A stretch of DNA of 64,000 bases. Origin: Chromatiaceae bacterium. GTDB lineage: Bacteria; Pseudomonadota; Gammaproteobacteria; Chromatiales; Chromatiaceae. The position numbers and the translations under genes were made by a program. The notes under the pieces were generated by a model that saw nothing but the letters and a program-made list of their open reading frames with translations, was not told the origin of the DNA and made no database searches. This document shows, in pieces, positions 7,267 through 14,579 of this stretch (position 1 is the first letter of the stretch; each line of letters starts with the position of its first letter). Location: positions 882,011 through 946,010 of the forward strand of contig JACKMX010000003.1 of NCBI GenBank assembly GCA_024235175.1, in the 5' to 3' direction.

Positions 7267-9422
7267 GTCGACATCCTGTCGAGGCGCTGCTGCGTCCGCC
7301 GGTCGAGCTCTGGTCCGCGGTGGTGGCGTTCGCGATCGCTGGTATTGCCGTGTTGGCTCCTTGGGCGTTGATGATGCCGCCGGGGGTGGCCTATGCTGCC
7401 GCCAGCGTCTTGGCTCTGCTCGGCATCGTCCGCTGGCGTCAGGCCTGGCGGGTACTGACCTATCAGCGTAACCTGCGCCGACTGCCGACCTACCGGCTGC
7501 GCGCGGATCAGGTGCCGGTCAGCCAAAGAAAACTCTTCCTCGGGCGAGGCTTCCGCTGGACCCAGAAGCACACCCAGCGTCTGCGCGACACCATTCGACC
7601 CGAAGTTCAACGCTATGTTCAGCCCGGGCCGCTCTATCACTGGGCGCGCCGCAAGGAAGTGGCCTGGGAAGCGACACCGATTTTGAAATGGCTGGCGACG
7701 GGATTGCGCATCCGTGGCTGGTGGAATCCCTTGAAACCCCTACCGTCGGTCGGCGGCAAGCCGGCGCTGCATGCAGTAGAGCCAGAAGAGCAGGATGTTT
7801 GGATGGAGATCGGGGAACGGGTCGGCCACACCCTGGTGCTGGGTACCACGCGGGTCGGCAAGACAAGGCTTGCCGAGATCTTGATTACCCAGGACATTCG
7901 CCGCGGCGATGTGGTGATCGTGTTCGACCCGAAGGGTGATGCGGATCTATTGCGCCGGATCTATGCCGAGGCCAAACGTGCAGGGAGGACGGATCACTTC
8001 TACCTGTTTCATCTGGGCTTTCCGGAAGTGTCCGCCAGATACAACGCCATCGGCAGTTTCTCCCGCATCACCGAAGTCGCGACACGCATCGTCAATCAAC
8101 TGCCGAGCGAAGGCAACTCGGCGGCCTTCAAGGAGTTTGCCTGGCGCTTCGTCAATATCATCGCGTGCGCCCTGGTGGCGTTGGGCCGGCGTCCCGACTA
8201 CCAGCAGGTCCGTCGCTACATCAACGACATCGAGCCCTTGTTTGTGGAGTATGCCAAGGAACACCTGAGAAGTTCCGGTCAGCAGAATTGGGTGACTGAG
8301 GTCGAGGAGATCACCGGGAAGATCAGCGAGCGCAATCTCTCTGCGGCACTCAAGGGACGGGACCACGAGGCGATCGCACTGATGCACTACCTGCAGAAGC
8401 AGGATCTTTACGATCCTGTACTCGATGGATTGGTCTCTGCCTTCAAGTACGACAAGACCTACTTCGATAAGATCGTCAGTTCGGTCGGTCCCCTGATGGA
8501 AAAACTCACCACCGGCAAGATCGCCGAGTTGATCTCGCCCGATTACCTCAACATGGATGACAACCGCCCGATCTTCGAATGGCTGGAGGTGATCAGGAAA
8601 AAGGGGATCGTCTACGTCGGACTGGATGCACTGACCGATACCACGGTGGCGAGTGCCGTCGGCAACTCGATGTTCGCGGATCTGGTCTCGGTCGCCGGAC
8701 ATATTTACAAGCATGGTGTCCCAGAACAGCCTGACGGAACGAATAGCGTGAGTCAGAAAGATGGCGCAGCCATTATGCCGACCATCTCGCTGCATGCCGA
8801 TGAGTTCAATGAGCTGATCGGGGATGAGTTCGTGCCGCTGCTAAACAAGGCCGGCGGTGCGGGATTCCAGGTAACGGCCTACACCCAGACCTGGTCGGAT
8901 GTCGAGGCACGGATCGGTAACCGGGCCAAAGCGGGGCAGGTCGCCGGCAACTTCAATACGCTGATCATGCTCCGCATAAAAGAGCTGGCTACCGCCGAGA
9001 TGCTGACCGATCAGTTACCCAGGGTCGAGGTATTCACACTGATGAGCGTCTCCGGCGTCGACGACTCCTCGGATCCCGCTTCGGGTGTCGACTTCAAGTC
9101 ACGTAACGAAGACCGGATCAGCGTCTCCGAGGTGCCGATGCTGACACCGGCGGAACTGGTGGCGCTACCGAAAGGCCAGGCGTTTGCGCTACTCGAGGGA
9201 GGGCAGTTGTGGAAGCTACGCATGCCACTGCCGGACACCCGCAAGGATCCCGTCATGCCGGAGAGCCTGGCAGCCATCGCCAACGAAATGGAGCGGACCT
9301 ACATCACCAACGACCAGTGGTGGCGCCAGCGGGAAACCTGGTGGCATGCGGTTTCTGATATCAACCTGTCTGAAGGCACACCAGCCAATCCCTCAAACAG
9401 GCAAGAGGATAACAATGGCTGA
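7263..9422 (+). CDS. traD: Conjugative coupling factor TraD (TOL/SXT type)
   Basis: The 719-aa type IV coupling protein: a hexameric inner-membrane ATPase that brings the relaxase-DNA complex to the secretion channel. GTG 7263 overlaps the previous stop. Two membrane segments lie in the first 65 residues. The motor domain follows, with Walker A GTTRVGKT near residue 196, VIVFDPKGDAD just after it, and Walker B ISLHADEFNEL near residue 508. The length is normal for the family. It runs straight into the TIGR03747 gene. Confidence 0.93.
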   Translation: MSRHPVEALLRPPVELWSAVVAFAIAGIAVLAPWALMMPPGVAYAAASVLALLGIVRWRQAWRVLTYQRNLRRLPTYRLRADQVPVSQRKLFLGRGFRWTQKHTQRLRDTIRPEVQRYVQPGPLYHWARRKEVAWEATPILKWLATGLRIRGWWNPLKPLPSVGGKPALHAVEPEEQDVWMEIGERVGHTLVLGTTRVGKTRLAEILITQDIRRGDVVIVFDPKGDADLLRRIYAEAKRAGRTDHFYLFHLGFPEVSARYNAIGSFSRITEVATRIVNQLPSEGNSAAFKEFAWRFVNIIACALVALGRRPDYQQVRRYINDIEPLFVEYAKEHLRSSGQQNWVTEVEEITGKISERNLSAALKGRDHEAIALMHYLQKQDLYDPVLDGLVSAFKYDKTYFDKIVSSVGPLMEKLTTGKIAELISPDYLNMDDNRPIFEWLEVIRKKGIVYVGLDALTDTTVASAVGNSMFADLVSVAGHIYKHGVPEQPDGTNSVSQKDGAAIMPTISLHADEFNELIGDEFVPLLNKAGGAGFQVTAYTQTWSDVEARIGNRAKAGQVAGNFNTLIMLRIKELATAEMLTDQLPRVEVFTLMSVSGVDDSSDPASGVDFKSRNEDRISVSEVPMLTPAELVALPKGQAFALLEGGQLWKLRMPLPDTRKDPVMPESLAAIANEMERTYITNDQWWRQRETWWHAVSDINLSEGTPANPSNRQEDNNG

Positions 9423-10149
9423 GACGGTCGCCGATCCCAGACACCGTGAGGTGCGGCAAGGGTTGCTATCGAAATCAGTGACGACCCTGGCTCAGGGTGT
9501 GCAGTGGCTGTTGCTGGCGCTGCTGTTCTCGATACTGACCGAATGGGCCGGCATGCTGTGGTGGTGGCCGGAAGAGGGCCTGCAGCACAGTCGTTCCATG
9601 TTGGAAGCAGAGATAGACTATCTGGTTTCGGATTTCCGGAAAAGTGTCTTGACGTCGAGCCCGGCCGAGTTTGCCAAGACCGTTGCGGACAAGACCTACA
9701 CCGTTCTATTCGAGTTAACGGGGCTGGTGGATTTGATCGCCTGGTTGTCGGCTCCGCCGGCACCAGATGAAGGTGGTGTTAAATTTTGGATCCACGCTCT
9801 TTTTAAACCCATTGCCGAGTTCGTGATTGCAGCTATGCAGGTCACCCAGGTTTTTTCGGTGCGCCTGGCTATTCTGACTTTAGCCACGCCGGTTTTTGTG
9901 CTCTTCAGTCTCGTGGCGTTGGTCGACGGTTTCGTGAAACGGGATCTGCGCCGCTGGGGTGGGGGCAGGGAGAGTTCGTTTGTCTATCACTGGGCGAAGC
10001 GTTCCGCGCTGCCTCTGTTGGTGCTCAGCTGGGTGATCTACCTCGCGCTGCCGTTCAGTCTGCACCCCACGTTCATCGTGTTGCCGTTTGCGGTGTTGTT
10101 TGCTCTGAGTGTATCGGTCACGGCGAGTACGTTTAAAAAATATCTGTGA
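9415..10149 (+). CDS. ICE membrane protein, TIGR03747 (PFL_4697) family
   Basis: A 244-aa inner-membrane protein with about four hydrophobic helices (near residues 30-50, 135-170, and two close to the C-terminus) and an aromatic AGMLWWWPEEG motif. ATG 9415 lies 8 nt inside the end of traD. It is regularly found beside the coupling protein in this element family and may help anchor it; that role is inference. After it the operon is interrupted by opposite-strand toxin-antitoxin genes. Confidence 0.85.
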   Translation: MAETVADPRHREVRQGLLSKSVTTLAQGVQWLLLALLFSILTEWAGMLWWWPEEGLQHSRSMLEAEIDYLVSDFRKSVLTSSPAEFAKTVADKTYTVLFELTGLVDLIAWLSAPPAPDEGGVKFWIHALFKPIAEFVIAAMQVTQVFSVRLAILTLATPVFVLFSLVALVDGFVKRDLRRWGGGRESSFVYHWAKRSALPLLVLSWVIYLALPFSLHPTFIVLPFAVLFALSVSVTASTFKKYL

Positions 10150-10194
10150 ACCGGTCTACCGCGCACACGCGAATGAACTTTATTGGGATGAAAA

Positions 10195-10482
10195 CTAAAG
10201 CCAATCGTCAAGATCCTGCTGGCCGATAATGGCCATGATTTCGACTGACTCGCCATCGATTCGAGAATAAATGCTTTCCACTCTGCAAACGCTTCGCCGG
10301 TAACCTTCGCGGACATCGTCAATGGTCTGATACAGAAGTGGCTGTTGAGCGATCTGTTCGAATCTTTCAAAAAATGCGTCGAGATACTTGTCGGCCTGAG
10401 CTTTTCCGAACTGCAAAAGCCCCCCTCGATAGATACGCTTCAAGTCTTCTTTTGCGTTTTTTGTCAGTCTATAGTTCGCCAC
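10195..10482 (-). CDS. parE: ParE/RelE-superfamily toxin
   Basis: A 95-aa toxin starting at GTG 10482, 4 nt after its antitoxin. It reads YRLTKNAKEDLKRIYR...FGKAQADKYLDAFFERF...VEIMAIIGQQDLDDWL, the pattern of ParE toxins, which poison DNA gyrase; related RelE folds cut mRNA. The activity cannot be decided by eye. It forms a bicistronic module on the strand opposite the transfer operon and would help keep the ICE in the population by post-segregational killing. Confidence 0.85.
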   Translation of the reverse strand: MANYRLTKNAKEDLKRIYRGGLLQFGKAQADKYLDAFFERFEQIAQQPLLYQTIDDVREGYRRSVCRVESIYSRIDGESVEIMAIIGQQDLDDWL

Positions 10483-10486
10483 TAAG

Positions 10487-10708
10487 CTATGCGTTGTCCT
10501 TGATTTCAGCAAGCATTTCAGAACGGCTTTGCTCGATGAATCCGCTCTGTTCGGCAGCAATCAGCCGAGCACGTATCGTCTCGATTTCTCGTGCCTTACG
10601 GATGAGATCATTCACGACCTCGCTTTTACTGGCGTATTCCTCACTGTCAACCAGCGATTTCAACCACGCATCATTTGGTCGCGTGAGTGAGATACTTTGT
10701 CTTGGCAT
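10487..10708 (-). CDS. parD: ParD/CopG-type (ribbon-helix-helix) antitoxin
   Basis: A 73-aa antitoxin. The first 45 residues (SISLTRPNDAWLKSLVDSEE, then SKSEVVNDLIRKAR) look like a ribbon-helix-helix DNA-binding domain. The remaining helix would wrap the toxin. Two perfect inverted repeats sit directly upstream, so it probably autoregulates. It is translated ahead of the toxin, as usual for type II systems. Confidence 0.85.
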   Translation of the reverse strand: MPRQSISLTRPNDAWLKSLVDSEEYASKSEVVNDLIRKAREIETIRARLIAAEQSGFIEQSRSEMLAEIKDNA

Positions 10709-10721
10709 GGCGTATTCTCCG

Positions 10722-10761
10722 ATAGTTCAACTATGGTGCGAATATACACCATATTCGCACC
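10722..10761 (-). promoter_or_regulatory. Operator region of the parDE module
   Basis: Two perfect inverted repeats lie immediately upstream of the antitoxin start. ATAGTT-C-AACTAT occupies 10722-10734. GGTGCGAATAT, a 5-nt spacer, and ATATTCGCACC occupy 10735-10761. Ribbon-helix-helix antitoxins bind such palindromes to repress their own operon, so this is the likely operator and promoter. Confidence 0.6.
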
Positions 10762-11053
10762 AGTGTTCCACCCTGGCTAATTGCCCATTATGCGTAAATA
10801 AGAAGTACCGGCACCTCCGCCGAACGGAGTTGGAGTACGCGGTTATATCAATCCAAATCAGCATTTGGATGATTTGCGCTTTTTGTGCCAAAAGGGCGAA
10901 TCTATAAGTGGATAGAAGCGAAAAATCAGACCTCACGGAATAGCGAGGAAAGCAGCAAGATGAATTGCCGCTGCATAAAGTAGGACAGGTCGAATTATCA
11001 ATTAAACGCTGGTGCAACCAAAATATATCGAGACCGGCCTCTGTGGTGTTGCC
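10762..11053. other. Spacer between the two toxin-antitoxin modules
   Basis: About 290 nt of lower-GC sequence with short frames on both strands that have no recognisable domains or convincing ribosome sites. It probably came in with one of the two modules. Nothing further is seen in it. Confidence 0.4.
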
Positions 11054-11308
11054 TTACCGGTAGATCTCTCGCCGGTGGCCAACGTCTATCACCAGGATCA
11101 AGAGACGTTCGTCGTGTATCTCATAGAGGATGCGATAATCACCGACGCGAATTCGCCAAGCATCTCTGCCGCTGAGTTTTTTGACGCCATGGGGTCTGGG
11201 CTCTTCGGCAAGGCGGCGGATGGCATCAGAAATCCTCTCCCGATCCTGTACGGCGATACGTGACAGTGAACGTTGAGCACGCCTTTCGATGAGAAGTGCA
11301 TAGGTCAA
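11054..11308 (-). CDS. relE: RelE-type toxin (mRNA interferase fold)
   Basis: An 84-aa protein with RelE landmarks: LLIERRAQRSLSRI at the N-terminus, then VKKLSGRDAWRIRVGDYRI and a C-terminal LVIDVGHRREIYR. The family cuts mRNA in the ribosomal A site. The start is TTG 11308 within a TTGA overlap with the antitoxin stop, so the two are coupled and toxin synthesis depends on antitoxin translation. This is a second, unrelated TA pair next to parDE. Confidence 0.87.
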   Translation of the reverse strand: MTYALLIERRAQRSLSRIAVQDRERISDAIRRLAEEPRPHGVKKLSGRDAWRIRVGDYRILYEIHDERLLILVIDVGHRREIYR

Positions 11309-11511
11309 TCCAGTTTTCCCTCATTGATCTCGCGCACAGCCTCTTCAAATGGAACCGGCTCCGAGGGTTGAGCCTTAGCCTTGTCATATGCGCGAATATC
11401 ATCGAGCTCCTCCAGCTCTTCTTTGATCTGCTGCCATGCAGTGAGCGGCAGGACAACAGCCTTTCGGTTGCCTGCTTCGTCGACCAGGTACTCTTCGTGT
11501 AAGGTAATCAT
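11305..11511 (-). CDS. relB: RelB/Phd-like antitoxin
   Basis: A 68-aa partner of the RelE toxin, starting at ATG 11511 (a GTG directly ahead is possible). It reads EYLVDEAGNRKAVVLPLTAW and then an acidic helix EELEELDDIRAYDKAK that would neutralise the toxin. This pattern is common in antitoxins paired with RelE on mobile elements. It ends in the coupled TTGA junction. Confidence 0.8.
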   Translation of the reverse strand: MITLHEEYLVDEAGNRKAVVLPLTAWQQIKEELEELDDIRAYDKAKAQPSEPVPFEEAVREINEGKLD

Positions 11512-11689
11512 CACTTTTTCTCGTTTGTTTCCTAATTATCTGATTATAGCCATAGCCCGCGTAGGGAGGAACTATGCAGGGGATTCTGCAACCCGAGAAA
11601 GCCAGGAGTCTTCATGATTAGTGGACAATAATATTTCCACTCCTTATCTGTAAGAAACCACGCACCCATCTGACTGCCTTTTCCCTATC

Positions 11690-11750
11690 CCCATCGGTCT
11701 CGGTACCTCACCATGCGCACCATGTGCAACACCGGAAAGAGACCGATGGG
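11690..11750 (+). promoter_or_regulatory. 12-bp inverted repeat enclosing a ribosome-binding site
   Basis: CCCATCGGTCTC (11690-11701) and its perfect complement GAGACCGATGGG (11739-11750) flank 37 nt that include a smaller GCAC/GTGC hairpin. The right arm covers the purine-rich leader and the ATG at 11746 of the RAQPRD gene. If it folds in mRNA it would hide that start codon. This is a candidate translational switch at the point where the operon resumes after the TA insertion. Confidence 0.4.
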
Positions 11751-12048
11751 AATCACTCAAGTGCTTATCGCAGGAATCATTGCCACAACCTTTGTGGTAA
11801 CACCAGCCTTGGCTGACGTTGACGCAGAACGTGAATCCCTCGCTCGCTTCATTCATGAACTCGGGACGCTCGAACCACTGATTCGCTCCGCGGAATCCCA
11901 GGCGAACCCGGACGCCCGCATCCGTTTCCGTTACGACTGGCTTCGGCAAGACCTGGCGCGTGTGCGTGCCGGTGTTCAAGAGCACATCGATGCCCCCCGG
12001 GCTGAACCACGTACCTTTCTGCCGCTGCGCGGTGATTATCGCCGGTGA
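11746..12048 (+). CDS. ICE protein, RAQPRD family (TIGR01690)
   Basis: A 100-aa exported protein. I prefer ATG 11746 over 11713 because the signal peptide MGITQVLIAGIIATTFVV...ALA then begins correctly and GGAAAGAGACC precedes it. The family is recognised by the mature N-terminus (ERESLARFIHEL) and a conserved C-terminal RAxPRD-like patch, here PRAEPRTFLPLRGDY. It is presumably periplasmic; its function is unknown. It starts the main channel-gene block. Confidence 0.82.
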   Translation: MGITQVLIAGIIATTFVVTPALADVDAERESLARFIHELGTLEPLIRSAESQANPDARIRFRYDWLRQDLARVRAGVQEHIDAPRAEPRTFLPLRGDYRR

Positions 12049-12057
12049 TCTGTCGCG

Positions 12058-12288
12058 ATGACTTCCGCACAAAGTACCGCCTTCCAGGCCGGGTCCGGCA
12101 TGACGCCGGGAACCCTGCTCACCGCTATTGCCGGCGTGGTGCTGGTGCTCTCCTTCGTGTGGGTGATCTGGGTGACGCTCGGCACCTTTCGCGCCTGGCA
12201 GGACGGACAGGTCGAGGTGTTCGACCTGACCTGGGCAGCGTTGCGCGCAAGCATCGTGCTCATGGTGCTGGGTTTCTATCTGAATTGA
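12058..12288 (+). CDS. ICE membrane protein, TIGR03758 (PFL_4701) family
   Basis: A 76-aa protein with two membrane helices (LTAIAGVVLVLSFVWVIWV and a C-terminal ASIVLMVLGFYLN). It starts at ATG 12058, 9 nt after the previous stop. The size and topology are those of small pilin-like subunits of type IV systems, and the family always sits beside the TIGR03745 gene. A pilin role is inference. Confidence 0.82.
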   Translation: MTSAQSTAFQAGSGMTPGTLLTAIAGVVLVLSFVWVIWVTLGTFRAWQDGQVEVFDLTWAALRASIVLMVLGFYLN

Positions 12289-12388
12289 TTGGGACGAGGC
12301 CATTGAAAGCTCGTCGTGTTTATTCGCCTGGGTTTTGCCCAGGCAGTTTGTGTACATCGGGTGACTCAAAGACTCTGGAGAAAGTGTA

Positions 12389-12739
12389 ATGACCATAAAG
12401 AAAATCAAGAAACAGATGGCGGCCACGGGGCTGTTTGGCATGACGGCAGCTCAGTCGCTGTGGGCGGCACTGCCGACCCCGGTAGCGCCAAGTACGGCAC
12501 CGGCAGCCGGTGACTGGATCGCCCTGATCAAGGGCTATATCAAGGATGGCGGACTGGTGCTGGGGCTTGCTATAGCCGTGCTCGGATTCCTGTGGATCGC
12601 CTATCTCGGCTTCGCCAAATTCAATGAGGCACGCCAGGGTAAGGCGGAGTGGGCCGAGGTAGGTGTGCTTGGCATCGTCGGTGCCATCGTGCTGATCTTC
12701 GCCAGCTATCTGCTGACCGAAGCGGCAGGCGTCATCTGA
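12389..12739 (+). CDS. ICE membrane protein, TIGR03745 (PFL_4702) family, likely pilin-like
   Basis: A 116-aa protein with a cleavable N-terminal leader (TGLFGMTAAQSLWAALP) and two further hydrophobic helices, LVLGLAIAVLGFLWIAYLGF and LGIVGAIVLIFASYLL. The organisation equals that of VirB2/TraA-type pilins. A good ribosome site (GGAGAAAG) precedes ATG 12389. It lies just ahead of the VirB3-like gene, which supports a pilus subunit role (inference). Confidence 0.85.
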   Translation: MTIKKIKKQMAATGLFGMTAAQSLWAALPTPVAPSTAPAAGDWIALIKGYIKDGGLVLGLAIAVLGFLWIAYLGFAKFNEARQGKAEWAEVGVLGIVGAIVLIFASYLLTEAAGVI

Positions 12740-12742
12740 CCG

Positions 12743-13126
12743 ATGACCCAGCCATCCAGGGAAGTGCTGGCCGACCGGCTCAATGCCGAGCCTGCCATCT
12801 TTAAGGGCTGCTCGTCATCGGAACTGGGCGTCATCGTCGGCGTGGCTGCACTGGTCTGGCTGCCGGTCAGTCTGCTGCTGGCCGGCTTGATGGGTGCGGT
12901 CACGATGGGTTTTGGCTTGGCCGGCATAGGTGTCGTGGCCACGGTAGTGGTCACGGCAACCCTCTTTCAGCGTCTGAAGCGCAATCGCCCGGATGGTTAC
13001 TATCAGCAGCGCTTTGTCATCTGGTTGCATGACAAGGGGCTGAGATCCTCCAAGCTCGTGCGCCGCAGTGGCAGCTGGGATATCGGCAGGAGTGGGTATG
13101 CGTCGTTACCGTTACGAGATCGATAA
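12743..13126 (+). CDS. ICE protein TIGR03750, VirB3/TraL-like
   Basis: A 127-aa inner-membrane protein. A short N-terminal stretch (LADRLNAEPAIFKGCSSSEL) leads to two adjacent membrane helices around residues 30-75, then a basic cytoplasmic tail. This is the layout of VirB3/TraL proteins, which sit with the VirB4 ATPase at the base of the channel. It starts 3 nt after the previous stop and overlaps the next gene by 29 nt. Confidence 0.85.
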   Translation: MTQPSREVLADRLNAEPAIFKGCSSSELGVIVGVAALVWLPVSLLLAGLMGAVTMGFGLAGIGVVATVVVTATLFQRLKRNRPDGYYQQRFVIWLHDKGLRSSKLVRRSGSWDIGRSGYASLPLRDR

Positions 13127-13757
13127 TGTCCGTGCACACCTGCGCTCGCTGTGGGTTGTCATCGGGCTGGAGGTGCTGATCATCTTCGCGCTCTGGTTCG
13201 GCTGGAGTCAGGCGCCGAAGGAGATGACCGTGCACGTACCGCCGGACCTGCGTTCCGGCTCGGTATTGGCCATCGACCAGGTTCCGCCGGCCAATGTCTA
13301 TGCCTTCGCTTTCTACATCTTTCAGCAGCTCAATCGCTGGCCGGAAGACGGAGCGCGCGACTACGGCCGGGCGATCTTCTCGGTCTCCCCCTATCTGACA
13401 CCCAAGTACCGCACCGACCTGATCGCCGACATGGAGCTCAAGGGTCGGCAGGGTGAACTCACCTACCGTGTGCGCGGTGTGCAGGAGATCCCGGGACACG
13501 GTTACGAAGAGCGCCGGGTCGATGTGTTGAAACAAGACGTCTGGGTGGTGTGGCTGGACCTGGATCTGTACGAATCGATGAAGGGTATGACGGTGAAGAA
13601 GACCGCGATCCGCTACCCGCTTCGTGTCGTACGTCATGCGGTCGATCTGGAGGCCAACCCCTGGGGATTGGCACTGGACGGCTTCGCGGCCGAAGGACCG
13701 AGGCGGCTGAGTGAAGCGGAACTCACCGAAGAGAGCGAGCAGCAGAGTCAGGGGTAG
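13098..13757 (+). CDS. ICE protein TIGR03746 (PFL_4703), VirB8/TraE-like
   Basis: A 219-aa bitopic protein: one membrane helix near residues 20-40 (VVIGLEVLIIFALWFGW), then a periplasmic domain. I chose ATG 13098 because AGGAG precedes it by 7 nt and the family begins MRRYRYEID. The domain includes VYAFAFYIFQQLNRWPEDG, which is typical. The role is likely the VirB8/TraE assembly factor of the inner-membrane complex. Confidence 0.87.
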   Translation: MRRYRYEIDNVRAHLRSLWVVIGLEVLIIFALWFGWSQAPKEMTVHVPPDLRSGSVLAIDQVPPANVYAFAFYIFQQLNRWPEDGARDYGRAIFSVSPYLTPKYRTDLIADMELKGRQGELTYRVRGVQEIPGHGYEERRVDVLKQDVWVVWLDLDLYESMKGMTVKKTAIRYPLRVVRHAVDLEANPWGLALDGFAAEGPRRLSEAELTEESEQQSQG

Positions 13758-13774
13758 GAGAGGGGATACGATCG

Positions 13775-14569
13775 ATGAGTAAGAAAGCGAAACATTATCT
13801 CTATGCGCTGTTGCTTCTCGCACCGGTCCTCTGCTGGGCAGAGACGATACCCGGCGAGCAGATGCCACTGGAACGCATCCTGTGGCAGAAGACGCCGATC
13901 GAACTGAAGCTGTCCGTCGGCAAAGAGCAGCGCGTCGATTTCCCGGGACCGGTCAGGATCGGCTTGCCGGCAGCACTGCAGCCGATACTCCGCGTGCAAA
14001 GTATCGCCGGCACAGTCTATCTGCTGGCGCATCAGCCGTTCGAGCCGACCCGGGTCATGGTCCGGGCGATCGAGAGCGGTGCTGTCTATCTGCTGGATCT
14101 GTCGGCTGACACCAAAAGCACTCCAAGAGCCGCGATTCAGATCTTCGATCCGGAGCCGGAAAAGTCTGAGTTGAGTTCGGATCCAACCGAACCCTCTCCG
14201 ACGTATCCGACCTACGGCTATGTCGTACTGACCCGTTTTGCCGCGCAGCAACTCTACGCGCCGGCACGACTGCTGCGCGATCTGCCCGGTGTGGTGCGTG
14301 TACCCGTGCGTCGTGCAGCGGTACAGTTGATCCATGGCGGACAGGTGTTCGCCGAACCCCTGGTCGCCTGGCGCGCCGGCGATCTCTACCTCACTGCAGT
14401 TAAGCTGAGGAATGCGACATCCCGGGCTGTGGTGCTGGATCCACGAACACTGCGCGGAAGCTGGCTGACGGCAACCTTTCAGCACAACCGTCTGCTTGGG
14501 GACGGCGACGAAGCCGACACGACGGTCGTCTACCTGATCTCGGCACGTCCCTTTGAAACTTCTCTGTGA
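13775..14569 (+). CDS. ICE protein TIGR03749 (PFL_4704), TraK/VirB9-like
   Basis: A 264-aa exported protein: signal peptide (YLYALLLLAPVLCWA), an N-terminal beta-rich domain (GKEQRVDFPGPVRIGLPA), and a C-terminal domain with VLDPRTLRGSWLTATFQHN. By position (after the VirB8-like gene, before the VirB10-like gene) and fold pattern it corresponds to TraK/VirB9, part of the outer-membrane core ring. It is full length. Confidence 0.87.
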   Translation: MSKKAKHYLYALLLLAPVLCWAETIPGEQMPLERILWQKTPIELKLSVGKEQRVDFPGPVRIGLPAALQPILRVQSIAGTVYLLAHQPFEPTRVMVRAIESGAVYLLDLSADTKSTPRAAIQIFDPEPEKSELSSDPTEPSPTYPTYGYVVLTRFAAQQLYAPARLLRDLPGVVRVPVRRAAVQLIHGGQVFAEPLVAWRAGDLYLTAVKLRNATSRAVVLDPRTLRGSWLTATFQHNRLLGDGDEADTTVVYLISARPFETSL

Positions 14570-14579
14570 GTTGAGACCC

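Noticed and set aside
7947..8795. 282-codon - strand frame opposite traD
   Set aside because: It mirrors the codons of the well-supported coupling protein and has no domain, start site or context.
11644..12441. 265-codon - strand frame over the RAQPRD region
   Set aside because: His/Gln/Gly-rich shadow of two conserved + strand ICE genes.
13017..13868. 283-codon - strand frame opposite the TraE-like gene
   Set aside because: Shadow frame; no motif, while the + strand gene has a good ribosome site and family signature.
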